DNA from: JBBRDU01 sp038203615
GTDB lineage: Bacteria; Verrucomicrobiota; Verrucomicrobiia; Chthoniobacterales; UBA10450
NCBI GenBank assembly: GCA_038203615.1
Contig: JBBRDU010000035.1
Location: forward strand, 1-27,511
Reading direction: 5' to 3'
Length of the DNA: 27,511 nucleotides
The notes under the pieces are model-generated. The model was not told the origin of the DNA. It did not search any database and saw nothing but the letters and a program-made list of their open reading frames with translations. A program made the translations under genes and the position numbers. Below, in pieces: positions 1 through 7,025 of the stretch; position 1 is the first letter of the stretch; every line of letters starts with the position of its first letter.

Positions 1-224
1 AACTGGTGAAATCGTTAGGTAAAATGGCGGAGGAAGCGCGGGTTCGAGTTCGGGCCAACCGCCGCACCGCACTGGATGACGCGAAAAAACTCAAAACCGG
101 CGGCGCAGTCACGGAAGATGGCCTGCGCGACCTCGAAACCCAGGTGCAAAAATTGACCGATCGCTTCGTCAAATCGGTCGACGATCATCTCTCGCGCAAG
201 GAAACCGAGATCCTGAAGGTATAG
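1..224 (+). CDS. frr: Ribosome recycling factor, C-terminal part (5' end outside window)
   Basis: Partial gene; the reading frame enters at base 3 and ends at TAG 222-224. The visible 74 residues match the C-terminal helical domain of ribosome recycling factor: the run KMAEEARVRVRANRR is the family's conserved signature, and the protein ends in a lysine/glutamate-rich helix (SRKETEILKV), as RRFs do. RRF acts with EF-G in the cytoplasm to split the post-termination ribosome so that subunits can be reused. The GTG at base 6 is an internal valine codon, not a start. The gene faces the minus-strand operon ending at 294, with an inverted repeat between them. Confidence 0.93.
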   Translation, partial: LVKSLGKMAEEARVRVRANRRTALDDAKKLKTGGAVTEDGLRDLETQVQKLTDRFVKSVDDHLSRKETEILKV

Positions 225-233
225 GGACTTCCC

Positions 234-294
234 ATGTGGGAGCGGCCTCAGCGCCGCGAATTTTCCAATCGGGACACTAAGGTCCCTCCCACAT
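234..294. repeat. Inverted repeat between convergent genes, likely bidirectional terminator
   Basis: A 9-bp perfect arm pair, ATGTGGGAG (234-242) and CTCCCACAT (286-294), encloses an inner hairpin GCGGC (242-246) / GCCGC (253-257). It fills the gap between frr (+) and the convergent membrane-protein gene (-) and touches the latter's stop codon. There is no strong T-tract, so a terminator role is inferred from position. A related motif, GGGAGCGGCT, occurs after rpsI near 5222. Confidence 0.5.
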
Positions 295-1109
295 TACAGC
301 CTGACCAGATCGAGCAGGAACTGCAGCCACAGATAGAACATCCCGCGCAGGGAATACTTGGCATCGCCGTCGCCTGTCGATTTCAAGACGCCCTTGTCAA
401 TGTTATGGGCAATTTGGTCGCGCAAATCGTGCTCGATCTCCGCCTGCATCCGGTCTTCGTCCATCGGCGCGATCGCTTCCGTCTCCACGGCATTCTCCCG
501 CAAAAATTCGCGATGGCTCTGGTAGAGCTGAAAGAAGGATTGATCGGGGCGCTGACGATTGATGCGAAACTGCGGCGTCAGCTTGAGGCCGTAGGACAAG
601 GGGTAGTTCCAAGTCGTCCAGATGATGCCGGCCTTCGAGCGCGAAGAGATTCGCAGGTAATAAAAGGACAAATCATGCTGTTCATTTAAACAAATGGTGG
701 CCTGCGACCGGTCGTCCTCCTTGTAGAACAGGCGAAAGAACTGACGGTAATCATCCCAGTCCCAGCCGGCATCGTTCACGTAAACAAATCCAGCGCTCTC
801 AATTTCGTGGGTGATATCACCGAGGCTCGGGAAAACATCGGCGGAGGGCGCAGTCTTGGGCCGCAGCTGCTTTTCCTTGGGCAAACGCAGCGCCCGGATC
901 CGGGTCAGGATTTCGATCCAGGGGAGAAAGAGCCAACTCAAGGCGCCGGCCAGGCCGAAGAGCCAGCTGCCGGTGGCAAAGTAAACCAGCAGATAGGAAG
1001 CGGCCAGGATCCCGAGAGCGCCCGACTTTTGCGCGAAGGAGCTTTGAAAGCTGCGCAGGGCGATGCTGAGCACCGCCACGCCAAGCGTGAGAAAGAAACC
1101 AAACAACAT
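294..1109 (-). CDS. Conserved hypothetical membrane protein
   Basis: 271 residues. The N-terminal quarter is hydrophobic, with one segment at about residues 1-20 and a second hydrophobic region at about 30-68 that could form one or two spans. The rest is a soluble domain of about 200 residues rich in aromatic and charged residues, ending in an amphipathic stretch (MFYLWLQFLLDLVRL). I do not recognise the family. The ATG at 1107-1109 overlaps the TAA of the upstream glutaredoxin gene by one base (TAATG), so translation is probably coupled. It is the last gene of a minus-strand proS - glutaredoxin - membrane protein operon. The link to redox or translation is inferred from position only. Confidence 0.8.
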   Translation of the reverse strand: MLFGFFLTLGVAVLSIALRSFQSSFAQKSGALGILAASYLLVYFATGSWLFGLAGALSWLFLPWIEILTRIRALRLPKEKQLRPKTAPSADVFPSLGDITHEIESAGFVYVNDAGWDWDDYRQFFRLFYKEDDRSQATICLNEQHDLSFYYLRISSRSKAGIIWTTWNYPLSYGLKLTPQFRINRQRPDQSFFQLYQSHREFLRENAVETEAIAPMDEDRMQAEIEHDLRDQIAHNIDKGVLKSTGDGDAKYSLRGMFYLWLQFLLDLVRL

Positions 1110-1360
1110 TAGGGCTCGATCCGATTCTCGCTCAGAAACTTCTCAAGTTGATCTGTATCAAAATTCGCCAGCACCTTATCCCCGGCCACGAAGGTCGGCA
1201 CGTAGGTTTGATCCGACAGTGCCTTCATCTCTTCATAAGCCGTCCGGTCCTCACCCACGTTGATTTCCGTAAACTGGAAACCACGCTCGGTCAGGTAGTC
1301 CTTTGCATCGATGCACCACGAACACCATTCGCGGCTGTAAAGCTTCATCTCCATCGACAT
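1109..1360 (-). CDS. Glutaredoxin-like thiol-disulfide oxidoreductase
   Basis: 83 residues from the chosen ATG at 1358-1360 (MSMEMKLYSR). The thioredoxin-fold signature is clear: a first beta-strand KLYSREWC, the redox pair CSWC at residues 13-16, and the cis-proline turn TYVPTF at about 52-57 that binds the thiol substrate. The length is typical of a minimal glutaredoxin/NrdH-type protein, and the WCSWC context resembles the monothiol-reducing GrxC group. Longer in-frame starts exist upstream, reaching into the 3' end of proS, but the extra residues look like frame shadow and were dropped. The gene lies 56 bases after proS and overlaps the next gene by one base. No Shine-Dalgarno sequence is visible before the start. 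Confidence 0.88.
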   Translation of the reverse strand: MSMEMKLYSREWCSWCIDAKDYLTERGFQFTEINVGEDRTAYEEMKALSDQTYVPTFVAGDKVLANFDTDQLEKFLSENRIEP

Positions 1361-1416
1361 GGCGGGAATAAACGAGCGTGATCCTTCTGCGTCAATACCC
1401 CGATCATACGCCAAAA

Positions 1417-2952
1417 TTAGTAGGACTTCGCCCAAATGACCCGCCGCTCGCTCGGCTCGCCTGTAAAAATGCACCGGCCCGCCTCGTTCGACTCCCCGGA
1501 GGGAATGCATCGAATCGTGACTTTCAGCTCGCTCTTAATTTTTTCCTCCACCGCGCGCGATCCGTTCCAGTGGGCCAGCGCAAACCCCCCATGGATCTCC
1601 GGCTTGGCCGCGTTCGTGGGCGTGAAGAAGGCGTAAAAATCTTCCTTTGAATCGATCAGGCGCGTGTGCGCATCGCGAAACTCTTTGGCCCGGTTGTACA
1701 AATTCTCCTGGATCGACCCGAGCAATTCCGACGCCTGCGACACCATTTCTTCCATGGCCATGAATTGTTTCGCCTTGACCGGCTGATCGCGCCGGCTCAC
1801 CGCCACGGAACCTTTCTCCAGGTCGCGCGGTCCAATTTCCACCCGCAACGGAACGCCCTTCTTGATCCACTCCCAATTTTTCACACCGCCGCCCAGATCG
1901 CGTCGATCGACCTCCACCTCGATCGGTCCATCGGCGTAGCGAACCGCCCGTAATTGCTGCGCCAGGCGGTCGCATGCTTCCAGCACCGGGGCGCGCGACT
2001 CCTCTTTTGGCGTGATCGGCAGAATGACGATATGGGTCGGAGCAATCCGCGGGGGCAGGACCAGCCCGTCGTCGTCCGCATGCGCCATGATGACGGTGCC
2101 GACCAGCCTCGTGCTCATGCCCCAACTGGTCGTCCAGGCGAACTCCTGTTTCCCTTCGCGATTTTGAAATTGGATCCCGCTCGCCTTCGCAAAATTCTGC
2201 CCGAGAAAATGGGAAGTGCCCGCCTGGATCGCCTTCCGGTCCTGCACCATCGCCTCAATCGAGAGCGTCTGGACCGCGCCGGGAAATCGTTCGCTCTCCG
2301 ATTTCTCTCCACTGAACACCGGGATCGCCAGGTGATCGCGCACGAAAGTTTCGTAGACGCGCAGCATCTGCTCCGTTTCGGCGCGCGCCTCGGCTTCCGT
2401 TTCGTGAACGGTGTGTCCCTCCTGCCAGAGAAATTCGGAGGTGCGCAAAAACAGGCGCGGACGCATTTCCCAGCGAACCACGTTGGCCCATTGGTTGATT
2501 AAAATGGGCAGATCCCGGTAGGACTGCACCCACTTCGCATAACTCGCTCCGATAATGGTCTCGGAAGTCGGCCTAACGACAAGCGGCTCCGCCAGCGGGC
2601 TGGCCGGTTTCATCTTGCCCTCCGCGTCCACCTCCAACCGGGTGTGTGTGACCACCGCGCATTCCTTGGCGAATCCTGCCACGTGCTCCGCTTCTTTCGC
2701 GAAATAGCTCAGCGGAATAAAGAGCGGGAAATAGGCGTTGCGGTGTCCGGTCGCCCGAAACATGGAGTCGAGTTGGCGCTGCATGTTTTCCCAAATTCCA
2801 AATCCCCAGGGACGAATGACCATGCATCCGCGCACATCCGAAGACTCGGCCAGCTCAGCCGCGCGGATGACCTGCTGGTACCACTCCGGAAAATCCTGTT
2901 CGCGGCGCGGAGTGATCGCCGTTTTGACGGGCTCAGTTGCGGGATTAGCCAT
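1417..2952 (-). CDS. proS: Proline--tRNA ligase, archaeal/eukaryal-type
   Basis: 511 residues from ATG 2950-2952 (MANPATEPVK); an in-frame ATG six codons upstream (2970) is an alternative. It charges tRNA-Pro with proline in the cytoplasm. Class II synthetase motifs are visible: RPTSET at residues 127-132, and motif 2 around 165-181 (RPRLFLRTSEF then WQEGHT). The anticodon-binding domain follows (HIVILPI near the middle). The C-terminal extra domain ends in the hallmark tyrosine (WAKSY). This architecture, without the long insertion domain of E. coli ProRS, is the archaeal/eukaryal-like form (TIGR00408 type) found in scattered bacteria. The C-terminal domain keeps two cysteines (IRCIP, RCIFTG) rather than four. 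First gene of the operon with glutaredoxin and the membrane protein. Confidence 0.96.
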   Translation of the reverse strand: MANPATEPVKTAITPRREQDFPEWYQQVIRAAELAESSDVRGCMVIRPWGFGIWENMQRQLDSMFRATGHRNAYFPLFIPLSYFAKEAEHVAGFAKECAVVTHTRLEVDAEGKMKPASPLAEPLVVRPTSETIIGASYAKWVQSYRDLPILINQWANVVRWEMRPRLFLRTSEFLWQEGHTVHETEAEARAETEQMLRVYETFVRDHLAIPVFSGEKSESERFPGAVQTLSIEAMVQDRKAIQAGTSHFLGQNFAKASGIQFQNREGKQEFAWTTSWGMSTRLVGTVIMAHADDDGLVLPPRIAPTHIVILPITPKEESRAPVLEACDRLAQQLRAVRYADGPIEVEVDRRDLGGGVKNWEWIKKGVPLRVEIGPRDLEKGSVAVSRRDQPVKAKQFMAMEEMVSQASELLGSIQENLYNRAKEFRDAHTRLIDSKEDFYAFFTPTNAAKPEIHGGFALAHWNGSRAVEEKIKSELKVTIRCIPSGESNEAGRCIFTGEPSERRVIWAKSY

Positions 2953-3060
2953 AGGGCGCGCGGCAACCATTAAACGCAACCGGTCAAAATGCCAGCGTCC
3001 AATGGGCCTCTTGCATCCGGCCCGCGCAACTCTCGGCCGCGCCCGGTTTTTAATCCGGAA

Positions 3061-3393
3061 ATGAAAACGCTCTCGTTCCTCTGCATCATCGCCCTCTGCC
3101 TCGTCGCGCCCACCGCTCCCCTCGCCCTCGCCCAAAACCAGCCCAATGCTGATGGACGCGGCGCTCGTTGGCAGCAGAAACTGGCTGGCCTATCCGCGGC
3201 CGAGCGTGAGCAGCTGCGGACCGCTCACTGCAAAGCCGTGCCGGATCCAGCGGTCCGCGCGGCCCAGATCAAAATGAGGCAGGCGCACCGCGACTTTCGC
3301 GAAGCCATGCGATCATCCATGCTGAAGGCTGATCCCACCATCCAGCCCATCTTGAACAAAATTCCGGAAGCACGCGCCCGCCGCGATTCATAA
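3061..3393 (+). CDS. Small secreted protein, function unknown
   Basis: 110 residues with a classic signal peptide (MKTLSFLCIIALCLVAPTAP, cleavage probably after ALA at about residue 24). The mature part is a charged helical protein with the stretch LSAAEREQLRTAH followed by alternating basic and acidic residues, vaguely like CpxP/Spy-type periplasmic helical proteins (LTxxQ-like), but I cannot assign it firmly. Similar short secreted proteins ending in a LKADPxIxPILxKxP pattern occur in Verrucomicrobiota, from memory. It is divergent from proS across 108 bases. A TTTTTAAT box ends 6 bases before the ATG, so the message could be nearly leaderless, but this is weak. No Shine-Dalgarno sequence. 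Confidence 0.72.
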   Translation: MKTLSFLCIIALCLVAPTAPLALAQNQPNADGRGARWQQKLAGLSAAEREQLRTAHCKAVPDPAVRAAQIKMRQAHRDFREAMRSSMLKADPTIQPILNKIPEARARRDS

Positions 3394-3447
3394 GGGCGCA
3401 GACAAAGACCAATCGTTCGACCGAAATCTACGATGATCTCCCGAGCG

Positions 3448-3585
3448 GTGTCATCCTCCCTGCCCGCCGTGGCGGGAGCCCGCGCAGAGGGCGAAGGATC
3501 TCACCGATTCAGACCGCGTTATCCGACGCCGAGTGCGTGATCCAGAGGGCGCGTGAGAGATCCTTCGCTTGCGCTCACGCTGACA
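3448..3585. repeat. Long imperfect inverted repeat, AGCGCAAGCGAAGGA family (copy 1)
   Basis: Arms GCGAAGGATCTC (3491-3502) and GAGATCCTTCGC (3557-3568) pair perfectly over 12 bases. Outer sequences resemble TGTCAT / TGACA ends, and an extra hairpin CCCGCC-gt-GGCGGG sits at 3463-3476. Read on the minus strand it contains AGCGCAAGCGAAGGA (3575-3561), identical over 15 bases to 11404-11418, so it is a two-copy family in this window. It lies between the convergent secreted-protein and CAP genes. Confidence 0.7.
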
Positions 3586-3607
3586 AGCTGAGGGCGCAGA
3601 CGACAGC

Positions 3608-4255
3608 CTAGTAACTCCTGGCCACCAGCGCGCTCTCCGCGGTCTGACCACCACGCTCGAAATAGGCTCCGGCAAAATCGATGCTGCAGACACTGCCGTA
3701 ACGCGCATGCCGCCCATAGGCCGCGCCCGCGTAATTGAATTTCGCGGCGAAAATATTGGCGCGATGTTTGCGGGCCGGCAGCCCGTCATCAATGATCAAA
3801 GCCATGACCACGTCGCAGGCGCTGCTTTTTCCATACGAAATGTTTTCACCCCAGGCTGCGGCCCAGGTCCCGTAGCGGTTCATGCGGCTGGCCGGATCTC
3901 CATGGCCAATGGCGCCACCCGCCTGCTCGGCGCAGTGATCGGCCGCGCCCCGGCACATCCCGGGCGACAACGCCAGCGGTTGGAGGGGCTGGGCCGCGCG
4001 AAGGAAGCGAATCGCTTCGTCCACCGCACCCAGTCCTTCATGCGTGTAGATTTTAGTCTGGCCGGGCAGGACCACGAATCGGCCATTGTAATGGGCTCGG
4101 ACATCTTTCAAAAGTCTGGCGTAAGCGGCTGGATCTTGTCGGGCGAGATTCATTTCGCGGACCACGGCGGAAGCGGTCACTTCGCTGGCACGAGCGGCTA
4201 CCGGGAGAGGGAGGAGGGCAAGGAGAAGAAAGGCGGAACGGGCGAGGAGGCTCAT
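3608..4255 (-). CDS. Secreted CAP-domain (SCP/PR-1-like) protein
   Basis: 215 residues from ATG 4253-4255 (MSLLARSAFLLLALLPLP), which gives a clean signal peptide cleaved after about residue 23 (ARA). An upstream in-frame start would bury this signal behind basic residues and run into the opposing promoter. CAP landmarks: NLARQDPAAYARLL at 36-49, GHGD with H118, GEN with E137, and KHRANI with H164, matching the His/Glu/His cavity residues of the superfamily. Bacterial CAP proteins are extracellular or periplasmic; their biochemical role is mostly unknown. Four cysteines (about 101, 108, 147, 190) could form disulfides, which fits the DsbA-VKOR pair later in the window. Divergent from rplM. 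Confidence 0.88.
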   Translation of the reverse strand: MSLLARSAFLLLALLPLPVAARASEVTASAVVREMNLARQDPAAYARLLKDVRAHYNGRFVVLPGQTKIYTHEGLGAVDEAIRFLRAAQPLQPLALSPGMCRGAADHCAEQAGGAIGHGDPASRMNRYGTWAAAWGENISYGKSSACDVVMALIIDDGLPARKHRANIFAAKFNYAGAAYGRHARYGSVCSIDFAGAYFERGGQTAESALVARSY

Positions 4256-4316
4256 TATGGTAATTATAAGCAGGCGCGGTGCCAAGCTTTCCCTCCACAC
4301 CCACCTACTTCCCCAT

Positions 4317-4345
4317 TTGACACCCGCACCCCACGCCCGTAGTTT
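4317..4345 (+). promoter_or_regulatory. Sigma70-type promoter of rplM-rpsI
   Basis: A perfect -35 box TTGACA (4317-4322), a 17-base spacer and a weaker -10 box TAGTTT (4340-4345). Transcription would start near 4352, leaving a leader of about 15 bases before the rplM ATG. The spacing and the perfect -35 box make this one of the two clearest promoters in the window. Confidence 0.6.
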
Positions 4346-4366
4346 CCGGACCCTTTTCAACCCGCC

Positions 4367-4807
4367 ATGCCCGCCACCAAAACCTTCTCAGCCAAAGCCA
4401 CCGAGGTCGCCCGTAAATGGTGGATCATCGATGCCAAAGATCAGGTTCTCGGCCGTGTCGCCGAACGCGCGGCCAACCTGCTGCGCGGGAAGGAAAAAGT
4501 CATCTTCACCCCACACGTGGATACGGGCGATTTTGTCGTCGTCATTAACGCGGAAAAAGTTCGCGTCACCGGCAAGAAGGAAGAACTCAAGAGTTACATG
4601 AGCTTCTCCGGGTTCGTCGGCGGACATAAGACCGAAAGCGTCCGCTCTCGCCGCGTCCGTCACCCGGAATTACTGATCGAACACGCCGTCCGCGGCATGA
4701 TCCCCCACAACAAGCTCGGTCGCTCCGTTTACCGCAAACTAAAAGTCTATAAGGGTGAGCAACACCCGCACTCGGCGCAACAGCCGCAAGCGATCACGTT
4801 TCGTTAG
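4367..4807 (+). CDS. rplM: 50S ribosomal protein L13
   Basis: 146 residues, the usual L13 length. Family landmarks in order: KWWIIDAKDQVLGRVAERAA near the N-terminus, the middle strand GDFVVVINAEKVRVTG, then RGMIPHNKLGR and the C-terminal VYKGEQHPHSAQQP. L13 is an early-assembly protein of the large subunit. It starts an operon with rpsI 12 bases downstream, the standard L13-S9 pair in bacteria. The ATG at 4367 follows a pyrimidine-rich leader with no Shine-Dalgarno sequence. It ends in TAG, so TAG works as a normal stop codon in this genome. Confidence 0.97.
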   Translation: MPATKTFSAKATEVARKWWIIDAKDQVLGRVAERAANLLRGKEKVIFTPHVDTGDFVVVINAEKVRVTGKKEELKSYMSFSGFVGGHKTESVRSRRVRHPELLIEHAVRGMIPHNKLGRSVYRKLKVYKGEQHPHSAQQPQAITFR

Positions 4808-4819
4808 TCCCTGAGGCTT

Positions 4820-5215
4820 ATGGCTCAATCAGAAGAATTTATCGCCACCGGACGCCGCAAAACATCGGTCGCCCGCATTCGCATGACGGCTGGAACCGGC
4901 AAGATCGAAATTAACGGCCGCAGCTTTGAAGATTATTTTCCGACCACTCCGCTGCAAAACACCCTGCTTCAACCCCTCCAGGTGGCCAAAGCGGTCAACG
5001 CCTACGACATGTCCATCAACACGACCGGCGGCGGCATGGCCGGGCAGGCCGGCGCTGCTCGTCTCGCCATTTCCCGCGCGCTCTTGCAGGCGGACGCCAA
5101 CTTGCGCGGCGCGCTCAAAGCGGACGGACTGCTTCGGCGCGATCCGCGCATGAAAGAACGCAAAAAGTCGGGGCAACCCGGCGCGCGCAAACGCTTCCAA
5201 TTCTCCAAGCGATAA
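4820..5215 (+). CDS. rpsI: 30S ribosomal protein S9
   Basis: 131 residues, normal for S9. It opens with ATGRRKTSVARIRM, continues with GKIEINGRSFEDYF, carries the GGGMAGQAGAARLAISRALL core, and ends in the invariant basic tail KRFQFSKR, which reaches the P-site tRNA in the ribosome. It is the second gene of the rplM-rpsI operon. A short GAGG lies six bases before the ATG, one of the few Shine-Dalgarno-like sequences in the window, which suits an internal operon gene. Confidence 0.97.
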   Translation: MAQSEEFIATGRRKTSVARIRMTAGTGKIEINGRSFEDYFPTTPLQNTLLQPLQVAKAVNAYDMSINTTGGGMAGQAGAARLAISRALLQADANLRGALKADGLLRRDPRMKERKKSGQPGARKRFQFSKR

Positions 5216-5225
5216 GCTTGCGGGA

Positions 5226-5246
5226 GCGGCTCCGAGCTGCAGCCGC
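5226..5246 (+). terminator. Hairpin after rpsI, possible terminator
   Basis: GCGGCT (5226-5231) pairs with AGCCGC (5241-5246) across a nine-base loop, 10 bases after the rpsI stop. No T-tract follows, so termination is inferred from position. The flanking GGGAGCGGCT wording resembles the repeat at 234-294. Confidence 0.35.
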
Positions 5247-5293
5247 CACAACGCTCTGTCGCCGCGATCGCTTAATCCGGCCTAACACAAAAC

Positions 5294-5364
5294 GTTGTAG
5301 AGGCGGTTGTGCCAACCGCCTGTCTCTTTAAACAGGTGCTCGCCGCGACGAGCACCTCTACAAC
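5294..5364. repeat. Branched inverted repeat (outer stem with two inner hairpins)
   Basis: Outer arms GTTGTAGAGG (5294-5303) and CCTCTACAAC (5355-5364) pair over 10 bases. Inside are two perfect 8-bp hairpins: GGCGGTTG-tgc-CAACCGCC (5302-5320) and GGTGCTCG-ccgcga-CGAGCACC (5335-5356). The folded form would be a three-way junction, on RNA or as a DNA cruciform. It lies between the convergent rpsI and TPR genes. A further small hairpin, GGCG-ctctgt-CGCC, is at 5399-5412. Confidence 0.7.
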
Positions 5365-5480
5365 GCCCTCGAGGAAACGTCTCCCCCCTGTGGCCACGGC
5401 GCTCTGTCGCCGGAATTCCCGGGCAATATCGGGAACGATGGCCTTGGTTAGGAACACCCCGCGACCAACCGCGCCGTGCC

Positions 5481-6239
5481 CTACTTCGGTTTGGGCGGAG
5501 CGCCCGCCTGGGGCGGACCGGCGGGGGCCGGCTCGGGCGGAAGCATCATGGGCGGTCGCGCCTGCGCTGGAGGCATGGAGGGCGCGCCTGGATTCCCGCC
5601 CGGCGCCGCCGGACCTGGCGCGTTCGACGCCGGCTTCAAGGTGCGCAGTTCCCGCATCGCCTCACTCGCCCAAAAACTGTCGCCATACTGGGACAGCACC
5701 GTCTCGCACACGCGGCGCGCCTGATCGCTCTGATTCTTCGCCTTAAAGAGCGGCAATTGCGACATCAAGGCAAGCGGCGCGGTAAAACCTTTCGGGTATT
5801 TCGCGGCGACCTGCTGATAGAGAGAGAGGGCTTCGTCCGTCTTGCCGGTCGACTCCAAGTTCGACGCCATCGCCATCTTGGCCGTCGGCACCAGTTCATG
5901 CTCTGGATTTTTATCTACGAACGACTGCAACGTGGCGTTCGACTCGACGAATTTCCGATCCTGGCGCTGCGTTTCCGCCAGAAGGAGGCAGGCAGAAGCG
6001 CCGGCCGGGGTGCTACCGTATTGGGCAATCAACTCCTCGTAATCCCGGGGAGTTTTGGCGTTGGCCAGCCGGGCGGATGCGGCCGACTCCCGCCGTATTG
6101 CATAAAGCTGATAGGCGCCCCAGCCCGCGGCCACCACCACGAGGAGGAGAAGCAGCGCCAAAATCGCACGCCGGTAGCGAAACCAAAGGGCTTCAGCGGC
6201 GAGCGTCGGGTCTGACGTTGAGGATGGGAACGTAGGCAT
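5481..6239 (-). CDS. Membrane-anchored tetratricopeptide-repeat protein
   Basis: 252 residues from ATG 6237-6239 (MPTFPSSTSDP). A short N-terminal tail is followed by one strong transmembrane segment at about residues 23-46, then TPR-like helical repeats (AKTPRDYEELIAQYG, ACLLLAETQRQDRKF, DEALSLYQQVAAKYP) to about residue 200. The tail of about 48 residues is Pro/Gly/Ala-rich and low complexity. The layout resembles YfgM/BamD-like periplasmic TPR proteins, so an envelope scaffolding or chaperone role is plausible but not shown. A longer reading frame reaches 6506, but the extra residues are shadow of the opposing gene. Divergent from the YetF gene across about 200 bases containing only short dyads. 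Confidence 0.82.
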   Translation of the reverse strand: MPTFPSSTSDPTLAAEALWFRYRRAILALLLLLVVVAAGWGAYQLYAIRRESAASARLANAKTPRDYEELIAQYGSTPAGASACLLLAETQRQDRKFVESNATLQSFVDKNPEHELVPTAKMAMASNLESTGKTDEALSLYQQVAAKYPKGFTAPLALMSQLPLFKAKNQSDQARRVCETVLSQYGDSFWASEAMRELRTLKPASNAPGPAAPGGNPGAPSMPPAQARPPMMLPPEPAPAGPPQAGAPPKPK

Positions 6240-6442
6240 GGTTCGCTCTATAAACGCGGTCACGGGGCGTGCGCGCGAGCGTGGTCTTATGCCATGCGAC
6301 AGTTTACCGTGCAAGCGCGAGAAAAAGCCGACCCTTGCTTGGAATGGCCAAGCGTGGCGAATGTGGCCTACTCTGCCGTGGGCAACCCTTGTCCCCGCCA
6401 AGGGCAGCCCCCTAACGATTAACGCTTCTTTTTCCCGGGAAT

Positions 6443-6937
6443 TTGGTTGGACCGCTTCTTGGATTGGGAGCGGAGCCGAAGAACCTGACCTTCCTGCAAA
6501 TCTCACTCCGCGGAGTCATCGTGTTCATTGCCACCCTGATCATGGTCCGGCTCGAACATAAGCGATCACTCTCTCGCAAGACTGCCTTCGACGCTGTGCT
6601 CATCGTGATCCTCGCCTCGGTGTTATCACGCGCCATCAATGGCAGCGCCGCCTTTTTTACCACGCTCGGCGGCGGCTTCGTCCTTGTGCTTCAGCATCGG
6701 CTGCTCGCCACGATCGCTTTCTACTCGCACTGGTTTGGAATCCTGATCAAAGGCGAGCCCGATGTGATCGTCCACAATGGCAATCTCGACCTGCGAAATT
6801 TGCGACGAAACCACATCTCGAGTCATGACCTGGCGGAAGACCTCCGGCTCGATGCCAAGATCGAAGACTTATCCAGAATCCATGCCGCGTGTGTGGAACG
6901 CAGCGGCGACATCAGTTTCATTAGGAAGGACTCATAG
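6443..6937 (+). CDS. YetF/YcaP-type (DUF421) membrane protein
   Basis: 164 residues from a TTG at 6443; there is no in-frame ATG between the upstream stop (6413-6415) and the hydrophobic start of the domain, so the exact start is uncertain (an alternative TTG lies a few codons on). Three hydrophobic segments at about 19-35, 48-66 and 71-88 precede a small soluble beta/alpha domain. RGVIVFIATLIMVRLEHKRSLSRKTAFDAVLIVILASVLSRA follows the DUF421 N-terminal pattern, and GEPDVIVHNGNLDLRNLRRNHISSHDL matches the cytosolic YetF domain (ligand unknown). This is the short single-domain form. It ends in TAG. Confidence 0.85.
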   Translation: MVGPLLGLGAEPKNLTFLQISLRGVIVFIATLIMVRLEHKRSLSRKTAFDAVLIVILASVLSRAINGSAAFFTTLGGGFVLVLQHRLLATIAFYSHWFGILIKGEPDVIVHNGNLDLRNLRRNHISSHDLAEDLRLDAKIEDLSRIHAACVERSGDISFIRKDS

Positions 6938-6987
6938 ATCCCGCGAAATGTCCGTTCGACTCCCTGTTCCGTGCTTTCTCAGTTGAG

Positions 6988-7022
6988 CGTTGGACGTTGA
7001 ACGTTCAGCGGTGGACGTTTGC
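6988..7022 (+). repeat. Degenerate heptanucleotide tandem repeat before the aminotransferase start
   Basis: Five 7-base units in a row: CGTTGGA, CGTTGAA, CGTTCAG, CGGTGGA, CGTTTGC, ending three bases before the ATG at 7026. The array occupies the whole position where a ribosome binding site would be, and no Shine-Dalgarno motif is visible. It resembles the period (though not the sequence) of the array inside acnA at 12102-12136. Confidence 0.6.
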
Positions 7023-7025
7023 CTC

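Noticed and set aside
6337..6402. Two 6-bp dyads (GCTTGG/CCAAGC and CCCTTG/CAAGGG) in the divergent TPR/YetF region
   Set aside because: Short, different from each other and without a linked regulator; likely chance in GC-rich DNA.
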